Shown here: positions 38,303 to 47,451 of the stretch, one piece after another
How positions within the stretch are numbered: position 1 is the stretch's first letter
Layout of the letters: the number at the start of each line of letters is the position of its first letter
Source: Enhygromyxa salina
GTDB lineage: Bacteria; Myxococcota_A; Polyangia; Nannocystales; Nannocystaceae
Assembly: GCF_002994615.1 (NCBI RefSeq)
Contig: NZ_PVNK01000261.1
Location: 1-63,449 of the forward strand
Direction of reading: 5' to 3'
DNA length: 63,449 bases
Translations under genes and position numbers: made by a program
The notes under the pieces: model-generated
Database searches by the model: none
Seen by the model: only the letters and a program-made list of their open reading frames with translations
Told to the model about the DNA's origin: nothing

Positions 38303-41071
38303 TCAGCCCGACTCGCCGGCCCACAGCTGGGTGTCGCCGGTCCGCAGGCGCAGCTCCAGGCGCAGCGCCGGATGCCGCGCCAGCGTCGGATCCTCGTCGA
38401 TGATCTTCAACGCAGCCTCGCGCGCAGCGACCAACATCTTCATGCCCTCGCCCGAGAAGCTCGCGAAGCGCAGCCGCGGAATGCCCGACTGCCGGGTCCC
38501 AAACAGCTCGCCCGGCCCGCGGAGCTCGAGGTCGCGCTCGGCGACCACGAAGCCGTCGGTGCTGGCCTCGAGCACCTCGAGGCGCCGGCCCGCGTCAGAG
38601 TCCCGAGCGCTGGCGGTGTGCAGCAGACACAGCGACTGGCCCTGAGACCGACCGACGCGACCGCGGAGCTGATGGAGCTGAGCGAGGCCGAAGCGCTCGG
38701 CGTGCTCGATCAGGATCGCCCGAGCATCGGGCACGTCGACGCCAACCTCGATCACCGTCGTCGCGACCAACACCCGGACCTCGCCAGCCCGAAAGCGCTG
38801 CATGACCGCGTCCTTCTCGCGCCCGAGCATCCGGCCGTGAACGACCGCGATCTCGGTCTTGGGCACGAGCTTGCGCAAGGCCGCGGCCGTCGCCTCCACG
38901 TCGGACGCGTCGATCGCCTCGCTGGCCTCGACCAGCGGACAGACCACATAGGCCTTCTCGTTCGCGCGGACCCGCTCGACCAGGGCCGCGCGGGCCCGCC
39001 CGAGCGAGCGCGCCCCTGCGAAGACCTTGGTCGTGGCGCCGACCCGGCCCGGCGGGAGCTCGTCGATGACCGAGACGTCGAGCTCGCCGAAGGCCGTGAG
39101 CGCGAGGCTGCGGGGGATCGGCGTGGCCGTCATGACCAGGAGGTGCGGGGCCGCGCCCTTGTCGCGCAGGGCCCCGCGCTGCTCGACGCCGAAGCGGTGC
39201 TGCTCGTCGACGATCACGAGCGCGAGCCGGGCAAAGTCGACGCCCTCGACGAGCAGCGCGTGGGTCCCGACGAGCAGATCGATCTCGCCCGCGGCGAGCA
39301 GCGCGAGCAGGCTGGTCCGCTGGGCCCGGGGCGTCGAGCCGGTCAGCAGCGCGATGCGGACCCCGGCCTTCTCGCACCAGGGCGTCAGGCTGCGCAGGTG
39401 CTGCTCGGCGAGGATCTCGGTCGGGGCCATGAGCGCCGCCTGGGCCCCGGCGTCGAGGACCGCGAGCGCGGCCGCGAACGCGACCGCGGTCTTGCCCGAT
39501 CCGACGTCGCCCTGCAGCAGCCGCAGCATCGGCTTGGACCGGGCGAGGTCGCGCTCGATCTCGGCGATGACCCGCCACTGGGCGCCGGTCGGCTCGAAGG
39601 GCAGGCACGCGCGCAGCCGCTCGCTGTCGAAGCTGCCCTCGGCCAGGGGCGGCAGCGCGCAGGGGACCGAGCGGTAGGCCCCGCGCTGGCGCAGCAGGCC
39701 GAGCTGCAAGAAGAAGAACTCCTCGAAGGCCAGACGCCGATGAGCCGGGCTGTCGCGCCGCATCAGCGCCTCGAGGGCCGGCTCGGGCAGATCGTCGGGC
39801 GGATCGTGCAGCGCGCTCAGAGCCTCGATCTGACCGGGCAGCCCGTGCTCGCGGACCAGCGCGGGCGGGAGCGGCTCGGCCAGCTTGGCGGCGCGCAGGC
39901 GCTCGAGCGCGGCCCGACACAGCCGGACCAGGGTTCGCTGACCGATGCCCTCGACCTGCGGGTAGCGCAGCGCGATCCCGAGGCCGTGCTCGGGGTCGAG
40001 GACGTCGGGGTGGACCATGTTGAGCTTGCCCCGGAAGCGCTTGACCACGCCCGCGAGCAGGATCGGTGCGCCCGTCGTGACCCGCTGCCCGAGACCGCCG
40101 ACCGGGTGAAACCACCGAGCCTCGAGGCCCAGGCGCGCGCCGTTTCGCTGAACCTGCTCGATGCGCAAGGTCGCGGAGTAGCGCCCGCTGAACCAACCCT
40201 GGCGAAAGCTCCGGATCACGCCGTCGATGACGACCGCCGCGCCCTCCTCGATGTCCTGGAGCGACGAGGTCCGCCTGCGATCTTCGTAGGCGAGCGGGAG
40301 CAGGTAGGCGAGATCCTCGATCGTCTCGAGCCCGCGCGCGGCCAGCTTGTCTCGCGTTCGCGCCCCGACGCCGGGCAGCAGCTCGACGCTCGCCTGACGT
40401 TGCTCGGCGGCGGCGCGCAGCGCCGTGAGCTCGGGATCGGCGTTGTTGCCCGCGGCTGTCTTCTTGCTCGCGGTCTTCTTCTTGCTCGCCGTCTTCTTCT
40501 TGCTCGCCGTCTTCTTCTTGCTCGCGGTTGTCTTCTTGCTCGCGGTCGTCTTCTTGCTCGCGGTTGTCTTCTTGCCCGCGGTCTTCTTCTTGCTCGCGGT
40601 CTTCTTCTTGCTCGCGGTCTTCTTCTTGCTCGCCGTCTTCTTCTTGCTCGTCGGCGCGGCCGTGTCGTCCGTCCGAGCCGCGCTCTCGGATTTGGAGCTC
40701 GACGCGTCAGCCCCGGCCTGCGCCTTCGCGCTCGACTTCCCGAGCCGTCGACCGAGGTCCTGCTTGCGCCGCCCGGTCTTCGGCTTGCCGGCCTCGGCCA
40801 CGTCGGAGCGCGCGGCGCTGAGCGCCAGGCACACGCGCAGGCCATGGGCGACCACCCGGCTGCGATCCTGACGCCCGCGCTCCTCGAAGCGGTCGAGCCC
40901 GCCCCGAAAATGCCGAAGCTCGCGCTCTTGCGGCCCAACGCCAGCCGCGAGCAGACGATCGGTCGGCTCGCGCAGGCGCTGACCGAGGCCCTCGGCCAGG
41001 ACCCCCGCGAACTGATCGACCGCCGCGGAGCGCAGCGCGACCCGCAATTGCTCGAGAGGATCGCTGGTCAT
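38303..41071 (-). CDS. recG: ATP-dependent DNA helicase RecG with internal H1-like tract
   Basis: Branch-migrating helicase that remodels stalled forks and Holliday junctions. At 922 residues it is about 230 longer than E. coli RecG (693). Residues 1-90 are helical, as in some RecG N-terminal extensions. Residues 142-206 are a run of KKKTAS/KKTTAS hexads. The RecG core starts near 212: an HhH-like LLPGVGARTRDKL, an OB-fold wedge (GVIRSFRQGWFSGRYSATL), Walker A GDVGSGKT, the DEQH box (VIVDEQHRFG), MTATPIPRSLAL, ATTVIEVGVDVP, and QLRGRVGRS with the C-terminal hook region. ATG 41071 is the first before conserved sequence; no clear Shine-Dalgarno. The Lys tract may add nonspecific DNA affinity. 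Confidence 0.95.
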   Translation of the reverse strand: MTSDPLEQLRVALRSAAVDQFAGVLAEGLGQRLREPTDRLLAAGVGPQERELRHFRGGLDRFEERGRQDRSRVVAHGLRVCLALSAARSDVAEAGKPKTGRRKQDLGRRLGKSSAKAQAGADASSSKSESAARTDDTAAPTSKKKTASKKKTASKKKTASKKKTAGKKTTASKKTTASKKTTASKKKTASKKKTASKKKTASKKTAAGNNADPELTALRAAAEQRQASVELLPGVGARTRDKLAARGLETIEDLAYLLPLAYEDRRRTSSLQDIEEGAAVVIDGVIRSFRQGWFSGRYSATLRIEQVQRNGARLGLEARWFHPVGGLGQRVTTGAPILLAGVVKRFRGKLNMVHPDVLDPEHGLGIALRYPQVEGIGQRTLVRLCRAALERLRAAKLAEPLPPALVREHGLPGQIEALSALHDPPDDLPEPALEALMRRDSPAHRRLAFEEFFFLQLGLLRQRGAYRSVPCALPPLAEGSFDSERLRACLPFEPTGAQWRVIAEIERDLARSKPMLRLLQGDVGSGKTAVAFAAALAVLDAGAQAALMAPTEILAEQHLRSLTPWCEKAGVRIALLTGSTPRAQRTSLLALLAAGEIDLLVGTHALLVEGVDFARLALVIVDEQHRFGVEQRGALRDKGAAPHLLVMTATPIPRSLALTAFGELDVSVIDELPPGRVGATTKVFAGARSLGRARAALVERVRANEKAYVVCPLVEASEAIDASDVEATAAALRKLVPKTEIAVVHGRMLGREKDAVMQRFRAGEVRVLVATTVIEVGVDVPDARAILIEHAERFGLAQLHQLRGRVGRSQGQSLCLLHTASARDSDAGRRLEVLEASTDGFVVAERDLELRGPGELFGTRQSGIPRLRFASFSGEGMKMLVAAREAALKIIDEDPTLARHPALRLELRLRTGDTQLWAGESG
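40454..40648 (-). repeat. Tandem 18-base coding repeat (KKKTAS) inside recG
   Basis: About eleven 18-base units, reading CTTCTTCTTGCTCGC + GGT or CGT on the plus strand, encode residues 142-206 of RecG. The period and amino-acid composition are those of the repeat in the TPR/zincin protein at 19807-20013. The codons and the Ser/Ala variant differ, so the two tracts are not a recent copy of each other. Confidence 0.9.
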
Positions 41072-41108
41072 CAGCGAAGCGTGCCCAGATCCACGACGGG
41101 CAGCTCGG

Positions 41109-41777
41109 TCAGTAAGGCGCTTGGAAGGAGAAGCGCAGCTCGTGATCACACAGGTAGTACACGTTGCCCTCTTCGACGAGGTGATCGTCGACGCGCTGGC
41201 CGGCAAACTCGACGCCGTTCGTGCTCCCGAGATCCTTGATGTAGTACTGGCCGTTTCGACGCACGACCGCGCAGTGACGACGCGAGATGTTCGCGTCCTT
41301 GATCGGCAGATCCGAGAACTTGCTCCCGCGGCCGATCACGAACTGCTCTTGGTCGACCGTGTACCAGTTGCCCTCGAAGAACAGGTACAGCGGCCGATCC
41401 TCGACGACCTCGGCCGCGGCCGAAGGTGGCGGTGCGCCTGCGCCCGGCGGCGGCGCGCCCGGGGGCTGCGGACGTCCCCCCGGCGGCGGCAGGCGCCCTC
41501 CCCCGCTGGCTGGGCGCGGGAGCGTGGGTCGACCGCCCGCGCCGCTCGGACGAGGTGGTGCTCCCCGCCCCGGCGGCCCGCCCGGCGGACTCGGCCGCGG
41601 CGCGGGGGCCGGAGTGTTCGCATCGCTGGATACAGCCGTAGACTTCTTGCGCGTGAACAACTGGATCAGCGCCGCTTGGACGATTTCGTCCGTCGCCACG
41701 CCGCGACGCTTGGCGAGCGCCTCGACTCGCTTCCAGATGTCGTCTCGGCACTCGAACTGGTGAACCGTCTTGTTCAT
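41109..41777 (-). CDS. RHH-like / FHA-domain protein
   Basis: A cytoplasmic protein of 222 residues. Residues 1-45 (TVHQFECRDDIWKRVEALAKRRG, DEIVQAALIQLF) look like a ribbon-helix-helix or other small DNA-binding/dimerisation unit. Residues of about 50-125 are a Pro/Gly-rich flexible linker. The last 85 or so form an FHA phosphothreonine-binding domain with FVIGRGSKFSDLPI, ISRRHCAVVRR, YIKDLGSTNGVEFAGQRV and a closing LRFSF strand; the Arg, Ser-x-x-His and Asn residues that contact phosphothreonine are all there. ATG 41777 has AGGA 8 bases upstream. It sits 37 bases upstream of recG on the same strand. It is a candidate reader of Ser/Thr-kinase signals; DNA binding by the N-terminus is a guess. 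Confidence 0.82.
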   Translation of the reverse strand: MNKTVHQFECRDDIWKRVEALAKRRGVATDEIVQAALIQLFTRKKSTAVSSDANTPAPAPRPSPPGGPPGRGAPPRPSGAGGRPTLPRPASGGGRLPPPGGRPQPPGAPPPGAGAPPPSAAAEVVEDRPLYLFFEGNWYTVDQEQFVIGRGSKFSDLPIKDANISRRHCAVVRRNGQYYIKDLGSTNGVEFAGQRVDDHLVEEGNVYYLCDHELRFSFQAPY

Positions 41778-42060
41778 GCCGTTTCCTGAGCCGCGTGGCG
41801 CGGCTCTCGACGCTTGGTTCTCGGCCAAGCGCCAGCGCAGATCCTAGGGCTAGCTTCGGCGAAGGGTCAACCCGCGCTGAGCTTCGCCCCGCCCGCGTCC
41901 CCCGCGAGACGGGTGATCAGCACCCCGGCGCCGACAGCCAGCTCACATGCTGGGGTCCCCCGCGGTCGTCGGATCACTCGCCGATCCTGTGTCCACAGAG
42001 CCCCCCGCAGCGCGTAAATCGCCTCAGACATGCGCTCGAGCGACCTGACGCGCGGCGGCA

Positions 42061-43911
42061 GTGCGTGGCAGAGTTGCGACGCCTGTGGCGGTCAAACTCG
42101 CATTTCGCCCGATCGAGATCGGCCGCCGGATCTCGACGACCCGCGCGCGTGCTCTCGGATCCGGCCGGGCGGCCCGGCGGTGGGCGGCAAGGTGGCTCGG
42201 CGGGCTCGCGGTCCTGGCCCTGCCGGCGACGGTCCACGCGACACCGGGCGTGGCCAAGCGCCTCGGGGGGCCCAGCGCCCAGGGGCCAGCCTCCTCGTCG
42301 GTCACCGCGATCTACCACAACCCCGCGATGCTCGGCTCGCTCCCGGGCCTGACCTTCGAGGCCACGCTGCGCGCCGGGATCGATCACCTCGCGATCCGAC
42401 GCTTCGGCGTCGACGTCAACGGCGCGCCGATCGACGCCCTCGGCGACCGCATCAACCTCGTCAACCCGGCCTTCGACTACTTCATCGGCGCCAGCTTCCT
42501 GCTCGATCCGATCGCTATCGGGGTCGCGGTCCACACCTTCGACTCGCGCTACCGCATCGACAGCGATCCGAGCCTCAACTATCACCTCCTGTCCGAGACC
42601 GACATCGGCTGCGCGATCGATGGCTCGCGTATCTGCCCGCGTCTGCGCAAGGGCGGGATGCTCGAGATGCGGACCGACTTCGATCTCTCCTTGGCCTGGA
42701 ACGCGCTCCACTTCATGCGCCTCGGGGCCACCGCCCACTTTCCACGCCAGCGCACCTACCTCGCGCGCGACGTCGACTCGGTCCTGACCGGAGCCAACGC
42801 CGACGCGGGCTGCGACCCGCAGTCGGCGTCGGTCGAGAACCCGGCCTGCGCCGAGCGCCTGAGCTTCCGCGGCAGCACGCGCCTGCGCTGGTTTGGGCTC
42901 AACCCCAACGGGACGCGCCTCGACTTCGCGCTGACCCTGGGCGTCGCCTTCGACATCCGCGATCGCGTGACGATCGGCCTGCGCTACCGGACCCAGCCGC
43001 TGCTCGCGGGCGGCGAGGTCACGCTCAACGGCTCGGCTGCGGTCTGTCTGCCCGATCAGCGCAGCGTCGACGACAGCAGCTTGCCGGCCTGCGAGGGCGC
43101 GACCCCGATCGACGCGACCCTGTCCGAGACCATCCCCCGGGAGTTCGCGATCGGAGCAGCCGGGGAGCTGGGCAACTGGGCGCTCGACGCCAACCTCTAC
43201 TGGATCGATCGCTGCCCGGGCTTCGACCCCGACGGCGGGTGCGACGGACGCGACAGCCGCTCGCTCGAGCTCGTCGGCCTCGATCAGGACGCCTCGACCC
43301 TGCCCGAGACCCCGATCTATCGCGGCTTCAAGGACATCTTCGGCGCCGAGCTGTGGGCCCGCTACCGCCTCGATGACGTCATCGGCGCCAACTTGCCCTA
43401 CTACAAGGTCCTGTGCAGCGGCGGGAGCGAGGGCGTCGATCCCGAGACGGGCAAGCAGCTGCGCTGCTTTCCGCGCGTCGACCTGTTGTTCGGCGGCGGC
43501 TTCAACTCTCCCGGCGTCCGGCCCAGCGCGCTGACGGCGGCCAACAGCGACGGCTGGACCATCCTCGCCACGATCGGCGCCAGCTTCAATCTTCCTGGCC
43601 GCAACGGGACCTGGTCGCTGGTCCCGTCCTACGGCGTCGACTTTCTGGTCCCGACCCGCGTCGGCCCTGGCGGCGTGAGCCCGGCCTTCGATCCAGTCGC
43701 GGCGATCGAGTTCGAGCGCAGCGGCGCCGACATCAACTCGCCCTACGCCGACGCGGTCCTGGCGGGGCGCGGGCTGCCGAGCAACGCCGGGACCTACGTC
43801 GGTGCGGTCCACACGATCACCTTTGGCATCCGGTGGTCCGAGCGTGGCTTCGGCGCCCGCGAGCTGCCGAAGAATCGGAGGGAGAGCGGCGGCCGCGGAG
43901 CGTCGCTCTGA
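42061..43911 (+). CDS. FadL/OmpP1-like outer-membrane channel
   Basis: A 616-residue beta-barrel candidate. After an unusually long N-terminus the signal peptide core WLGGLAVLALPATVHA ends near residue 60. The mature start GVAKRLGGPSAQGPASSSVTAIYHNPAMLGSLPGL matches the FadL hatch pattern (G-x-A... YxNPA). Many alternating strands rich in aromatic residues follow (FDYFIGASF, LGVAFDIRDRVTIGLRYRTQPLL). FadL proteins carry long-chain fatty acids or other hydrophobic molecules across the outer membrane. It is longer than E. coli FadL (446) and has several Cys pairs in the loops. The start is GTG 42061, with no clear Shine-Dalgarno; a later start would shorten the odd n-region. It lies upstream of a TPR lipoprotein on the same strand. 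Confidence 0.72.
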   Translation: MRGRVATPVAVKLAFRPIEIGRRISTTRARALGSGRAARRWAARWLGGLAVLALPATVHATPGVAKRLGGPSAQGPASSSVTAIYHNPAMLGSLPGLTFEATLRAGIDHLAIRRFGVDVNGAPIDALGDRINLVNPAFDYFIGASFLLDPIAIGVAVHTFDSRYRIDSDPSLNYHLLSETDIGCAIDGSRICPRLRKGGMLEMRTDFDLSLAWNALHFMRLGATAHFPRQRTYLARDVDSVLTGANADAGCDPQSASVENPACAERLSFRGSTRLRWFGLNPNGTRLDFALTLGVAFDIRDRVTIGLRYRTQPLLAGGEVTLNGSAAVCLPDQRSVDDSSLPACEGATPIDATLSETIPREFAIGAAGELGNWALDANLYWIDRCPGFDPDGGCDGRDSRSLELVGLDQDASTLPETPIYRGFKDIFGAELWARYRLDDVIGANLPYYKVLCSGGSEGVDPETGKQLRCFPRVDLLFGGGFNSPGVRPSALTAANSDGWTILATIGASFNLPGRNGTWSLVPSYGVDFLVPTRVGPGGVSPAFDPVAAIEFERSGADINSPYADAVLAGRGLPSNAGTYVGAVHTITFGIRWSERGFGARELPKNRRESGGRGASL

Positions 43912-43979
43912 GCCCACCCCTGCGAAACACCTGCGCGGCGCGACTGGCCCGAGCGCAATCGACTCCGTACACTGTGTCG

Positions 43980-46178
43980 GTGGCTCGACGCCCCCTCTTG
44001 ACCCTCGCCGTGCTGGGCTCGCTGCTGTGCGCGCCGGCCTGCACCAAGACCACAGGGCCCGGGGCCGAGACCCCGCAGCTCGTCGCCCCGGACACGATCA
44101 ACGATCTCGACGACTACGGCGAGGCGCGCAACGCCTACGCGCTGCTGGCCGTCGATGATCCGGGCCGCGCGGCCGCCCGCGCGCAGCTGCGGACCTACCT
44201 CCTCGCTTACCTCGATCACGCGCTCGCCAGCGACAGGACGCCCGCGGCGGTCGACGCCCTCGAGCAGCTCGCCGGACTCTGGGTCCCGAGTGAGCTGCGC
44301 ACGCTCGCGCCCGACCCCGAGCTCGCCGCCGCGGCGGCCGCCGTCTACGGGCGCACGGCCCCAGCGGGCGACGAGCGCCCTGCCCTGCTCGCGCTCGGCC
44401 TGAGCGAGGCCTTCGGCGACGAGGGCCAGCGGACCAAGGCCCGGGCGAACTACGCAAAACTCGAGGACTGGATCGATCGGACGGCCGAGTTTGGCAACGA
44501 TCCGCGCTTCAACGATCACCTCGACCGCCTCCTCGAAGATGTCAGCGCGCTGCTGCCCTCGCCCTTCCTGGTCGACCAGCTCGCTGGCGTGTACCTCGGG
44601 CGCTACCGCGACGCCCAGCGCAGCGGCAGCTTCTCCAGCACCAGCGATCCGCGCGTGCCCTTCACCGGCTACCTGCTCGCGCGCCTCTACCTGCGCGCGG
44701 ACGATCCCGACGCCGCCGTGGCCGCGCTCGATCGACTCGAGACCGACGCACCGACCGCCGCGCTGCGCGACCTGATCCGCGACGCCGCAGACTCGAGCGC
44801 CAGCGGCCGCTCGCCGGCCGACCTCGACCAGCTGACGCGCGAGTTCCTCCCCGAGCCCGACCACCGCCTGCCCGACGAGATCGTCCGCCAGAGCTGGGGC
44901 ATCATCGACAACCTCGCCCGCCGAAGCCTCGCGCGCTTCCCCGATCACCCCCCAGCCCACCTCGCCCTCGGTCGCGTGCTGCGCTCGCGCAACCTCACCG
45001 AGGCCGCGATCGTCCACTACGAGCAGGCGTTCGCAGGCAAGACCCGGGCGACCGACCGCGACGACCTCCACCGCGCGTGGTCGGAGCTCTCGACCCTCTA
45101 CCAGCTCGCGCTCGAGACCCGCGCCGCGTCCGGAGCGAGCGAGACCAGCGCCATGCTCGAGCGCGTGGAGGCCTTTCACGAGCGCGCGGCCCAAACCTGG
45201 CCCCAGCGCGCGATCGAGCCCGGCATCACCCTCGCGTGGATGACCGTGGCCGTGGCCGAGTTCAACGCCGGTCACATCGACCGCGCCGAGGCCCTGATGG
45301 AGCAGACGGTGGCCCTCGAGCCGCGCTCGGCCGCGCTGTCGCTGCTCGGGGTCATCGCGATGCGGCGGGGCGACTTCGACGAGGCCCGCGCTCACCTTCG
45401 TCGCCTCGACAAGCTGTCCGGAGCCCTCAGTGATCAGCTCGAGCGCTACGACTGGCAGATCAGCGCGCACATCAGCCTCGCGGAGGTCGAGGCCCTCGCC
45501 GGCGACCGCGAAGCCAGCGCCGAGCAGCTGCGCGAGGCCCTCCGCCAGCTCAACACCCTGCTGAGCTACCCCGGCCTCGCCGACTCACTCCGCGCTGAAT
45601 TCGGCCTGCGCCGCGCGCGAGTCTTCTTCTATCTCGGCGAGATCGAGCTCGCGATGAACGACGTCCGCGACGCCCAGCGGCTCGCGCCCGATCGCGACGA
45701 CGCGTACACCGAGCCCCTGATCTTCACGGTCATCCACGGTCACCTCGACCAGGCCGCCGAGCTGTTCGCGGCCGCCCTCGCCCGCGACGGCGGCGGCGAG
45801 CTCGGGGTCTACTACTCGCTGTGGGTCCTCGATCTCGCCGAGCGCCTCGGGGCGCCCGAGCCGAAGCTCGCCCGTGAATTCCTGCGCAGCTACGCAACCA
45901 GCGACGACGGCGATCCCTGGCAGCGCAAGCTCGCCCGCTACGGCCTCGGCCAGCTCGACGACGATGGCCTCGCCGCCGCCGCCGACAGCCCCCGCGAGCG
46001 GTCCGAGGCGTTCTTCTATGAGGCCCTCCAGCGCTGGCGCGGAGGCGGCCACGAGGCCTGCCTCGAGCTCATGACCAAGGTCCTCGATCAGCAGATGATG
46101 GGTGACTTCGAGTACCAGATGGCCCAGAGCTACCTGCGCTGGAAGGAGCTGCCCAAGACCGCCCGCACCGCGCTGTAG
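43980..46178 (+). CDS. TPR-repeat lipoprotein
   Basis: A 732-residue lipoprotein with an exemplary signal (ARRPLLTLAVLGSLLCAPAC, Cys21). The rest is alpha-helical, with recognisable TPR units such as HLALGRVLRSRNLTEAAIVHYEQAF, AEFNAGHIDRAEALMEQTVALEP and LLGVIAMRRGDFDEARAHLRRL. The last third (VFFYLGEIELAMNDVRDAQRLAP) continues the solenoid to the end. It probably works in the periplasm at a membrane as a protein-interaction platform. It follows the FadL-like gene after 68 bases, and the two may be co-expressed. The start is GTG; GTG 43974 is two codons upstream. No enzymatic motif was seen. Confidence 0.78.
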   Translation: MARRPLLTLAVLGSLLCAPACTKTTGPGAETPQLVAPDTINDLDDYGEARNAYALLAVDDPGRAAARAQLRTYLLAYLDHALASDRTPAAVDALEQLAGLWVPSELRTLAPDPELAAAAAAVYGRTAPAGDERPALLALGLSEAFGDEGQRTKARANYAKLEDWIDRTAEFGNDPRFNDHLDRLLEDVSALLPSPFLVDQLAGVYLGRYRDAQRSGSFSSTSDPRVPFTGYLLARLYLRADDPDAAVAALDRLETDAPTAALRDLIRDAADSSASGRSPADLDQLTREFLPEPDHRLPDEIVRQSWGIIDNLARRSLARFPDHPPAHLALGRVLRSRNLTEAAIVHYEQAFAGKTRATDRDDLHRAWSELSTLYQLALETRAASGASETSAMLERVEAFHERAAQTWPQRAIEPGITLAWMTVAVAEFNAGHIDRAEALMEQTVALEPRSAALSLLGVIAMRRGDFDEARAHLRRLDKLSGALSDQLERYDWQISAHISLAEVEALAGDREASAEQLREALRQLNTLLSYPGLADSLRAEFGLRRARVFFYLGEIELAMNDVRDAQRLAPDRDDAYTEPLIFTVIHGHLDQAAELFAAALARDGGGELGVYYSLWVLDLAERLGAPEPKLAREFLRSYATSDDGDPWQRKLARYGLGQLDDDGLAAAADSPRERSEAFFYEALQRWRGGGHEACLELMTKVLDQQMMGDFEYQMAQSYLRWKELPKTARTAL

Positions 46179-46206
46179 CCTGGGGGCCGTAGCCCGCAGC
46201 CCGCAG

Positions 46207-46242
46207 AAAAAGAAAAAAGAGGGACCCACTTGGGTCCCTCTT
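46207..46242 (-). terminator. Intrinsic terminator of tRNA-Cys
   Basis: Perfect 12-base arms at 46217-46228 and 46231-46242 (AAGAGGGACCCA / TGGGTCCCTCTT) are followed, in the minus direction, by a long T-rich run (complement of AAAAAGAAAAAA). It starts 3 bases after the tRNA 3' end. It is the most canonical rho-independent terminator in the window and may also stop the convergent TPR lipoprotein transcript. Confidence 0.93.
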
Positions 46243-46245
46243 CGT

Positions 46246-46317
46246 AGGCACGGGCCGGAATCGAACCGGCGAATAGAGCTTTTGCAGAGCTCTGCCTTAC
46301 CACTTGGCCACCGTGCC
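46246..46317 (-). tRNA. tRNA-Cys(GCA)
   Basis: The minus strand folds as a cloverleaf. The acceptor arms are GGCACGG (46317-46311) and CCGTGCC (46253-46247), with discriminator U. The D-arm contains GGCCAAGTGGTAAGGC. The anticodon stem-loop GAGCT-CTGCAAA-AGCTC has anticodon GCA, and the T-arm is CCGGTTCGATTCCGG. Position 73 U and the short variable loop are typical of tRNA-Cys. CCA is not encoded, so it must be added. It is the only tRNA seen in the window and is followed at once by its own terminator. Confidence 0.97.
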
Positions 46318-46441
46318 GCGGGCCGGTCAACTAACATGGCCTGCGAGTGCTCGCAAGCGCAAACGAAGAACGCCGACGCGGCAGTCCGCGTCGGCGTTCT
46401 CCCGGGCTGGTCCCGGCCTGGCCCCGAGACCAGTTTCGCGG

Positions 46442-47245
46442 CTAGAGCCCGCCGAGCGGCGCGTCGCCGCCACCGATGCTGAGCTTGTCCTTGCGCTCTT
46501 TGGTCGCGGGCTTCTTCGAGCTGCTGCTGCTGCTGCTGCCGCCACCACCATTGCCGCTGCCCTTCTTGCGGCCAGCCGAGATCTTCTTCTTGATCGAGGC
46601 TTGCTCCTCGTCGAGCTTCTTTTGCTCGGCGAGGATCTTGGCCCGCTCAGCCTCGGACGTGGCCGCCTCGAGCTGTGCGGCGAGCTCGGCTTGCTTGTCG
46701 GCGAGCTCGGCCGATTTGGCCTCGAGCTCGGCGACCTGAGCCTCGGCCTCCTCGCGCGCCTTTTTCTCGGCGGCGAGCTGCTTTTCGGTCTCCTGCTTGG
46801 CGAGCTCGGTCGCTTCCTTCTCTTTGTTCTTCTGAACCAGAACGTAGCCACCGACGCCGAGGCCAATCGCGAGCACACCAGCGGTGATGTAGAGCCAGTA
46901 CGGGGTCTTCTTGCGCTCGGCCATCTTGACCTGCGCGTCGAGTCGCATCTGCTCCTCGCGCAGGCGCGCCTCTTGCTCGGCGCGACTGCGAGCCTCGGCT
47001 TCGGCCACGCGAATTCGCTCTTCACGCTCCTTGCGCTCCTTCTCTTCCTGGGCGAGACGAGCCTGCTCCTCCTGCTCGCGCTGGATCCGCTCTTGCTCCT
47101 CGCGAGCCTTGCGCTCGGCCTCTTCTTTGGCGCGCCGCTCGGCTTCGCTCTTGGCCCGAGCCTCTTCCTCGACGGTTTGGACTCGCTGGGCCTCGAGGTT
47201 CTTGAGCTCTTCGAGGGCGATCAGGGCTGAGTTTTCTCGTGACAT
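46442..47245 (-). CDS. Single-span membrane protein with long coiled coils
   Basis: A 267-residue protein. Residues 8-112 are an almost unbroken charged coiled coil rich in Glu, Arg and Ala (EEAERKAREEQERIQREQ). One membrane span lies at about 116-137 (YWLYITAGVLAIGLGVGGYVLV). A second coiled coil covers about 139-225, and the end is a Ser/Gly/Lys-rich disordered tail with a run of serines. With no signal peptide, the first coil is expected in the cytoplasm and the second in the periplasm. A GGAGG box lies 9 bases before the ATG. The family is not recognised. The composition recalls TolA-like or motility-scaffold proteins, and an AgmX/GltJ-like gene lies 2 kb away, but no direct link can be shown. 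Confidence 0.75.
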   Translation of the reverse strand: MSRENSALIALEELKNLEAQRVQTVEEEARAKSEAERRAKEEAERKAREEQERIQREQEEQARLAQEEKERKEREERIRVAEAEARSRAEQEARLREEQMRLDAQVKMAERKKTPYWLYITAGVLAIGLGVGGYVLVQKNKEKEATELAKQETEKQLAAEKKAREEAEAQVAELEAKSAELADKQAELAAQLEAATSEAERAKILAEQKKLDEEQASIKKKISAGRKKGSGNGGGGSSSSSSSKKPATKERKDKLSIGGGDAPLGGL

Positions 47246-47451
47246 TTCTGGGGACCTCCGCTGGGACGGGCGACGACTACGGCTGCGACGGGTGAAGGAC
47301 TTGCTCTCGTTGACCAGTTGGTATCGGGGAGCACGGACTTCGGGCGAAACGCTCCACCGCTACTCCTGGTCTACCCCTGAACGCTCAGGATGAGCCAGAT
47401 CAAAAGTGCCGGAATTTTGATTATTTCGCTACCCCTTCCTAGCGTGCTGAC

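Noticed and set aside
40425..40871. Plus-strand FFLLAV-repeat frame opposite recG
   Set aside because: Antisense of the lysine tract in RecG, for the same reason.
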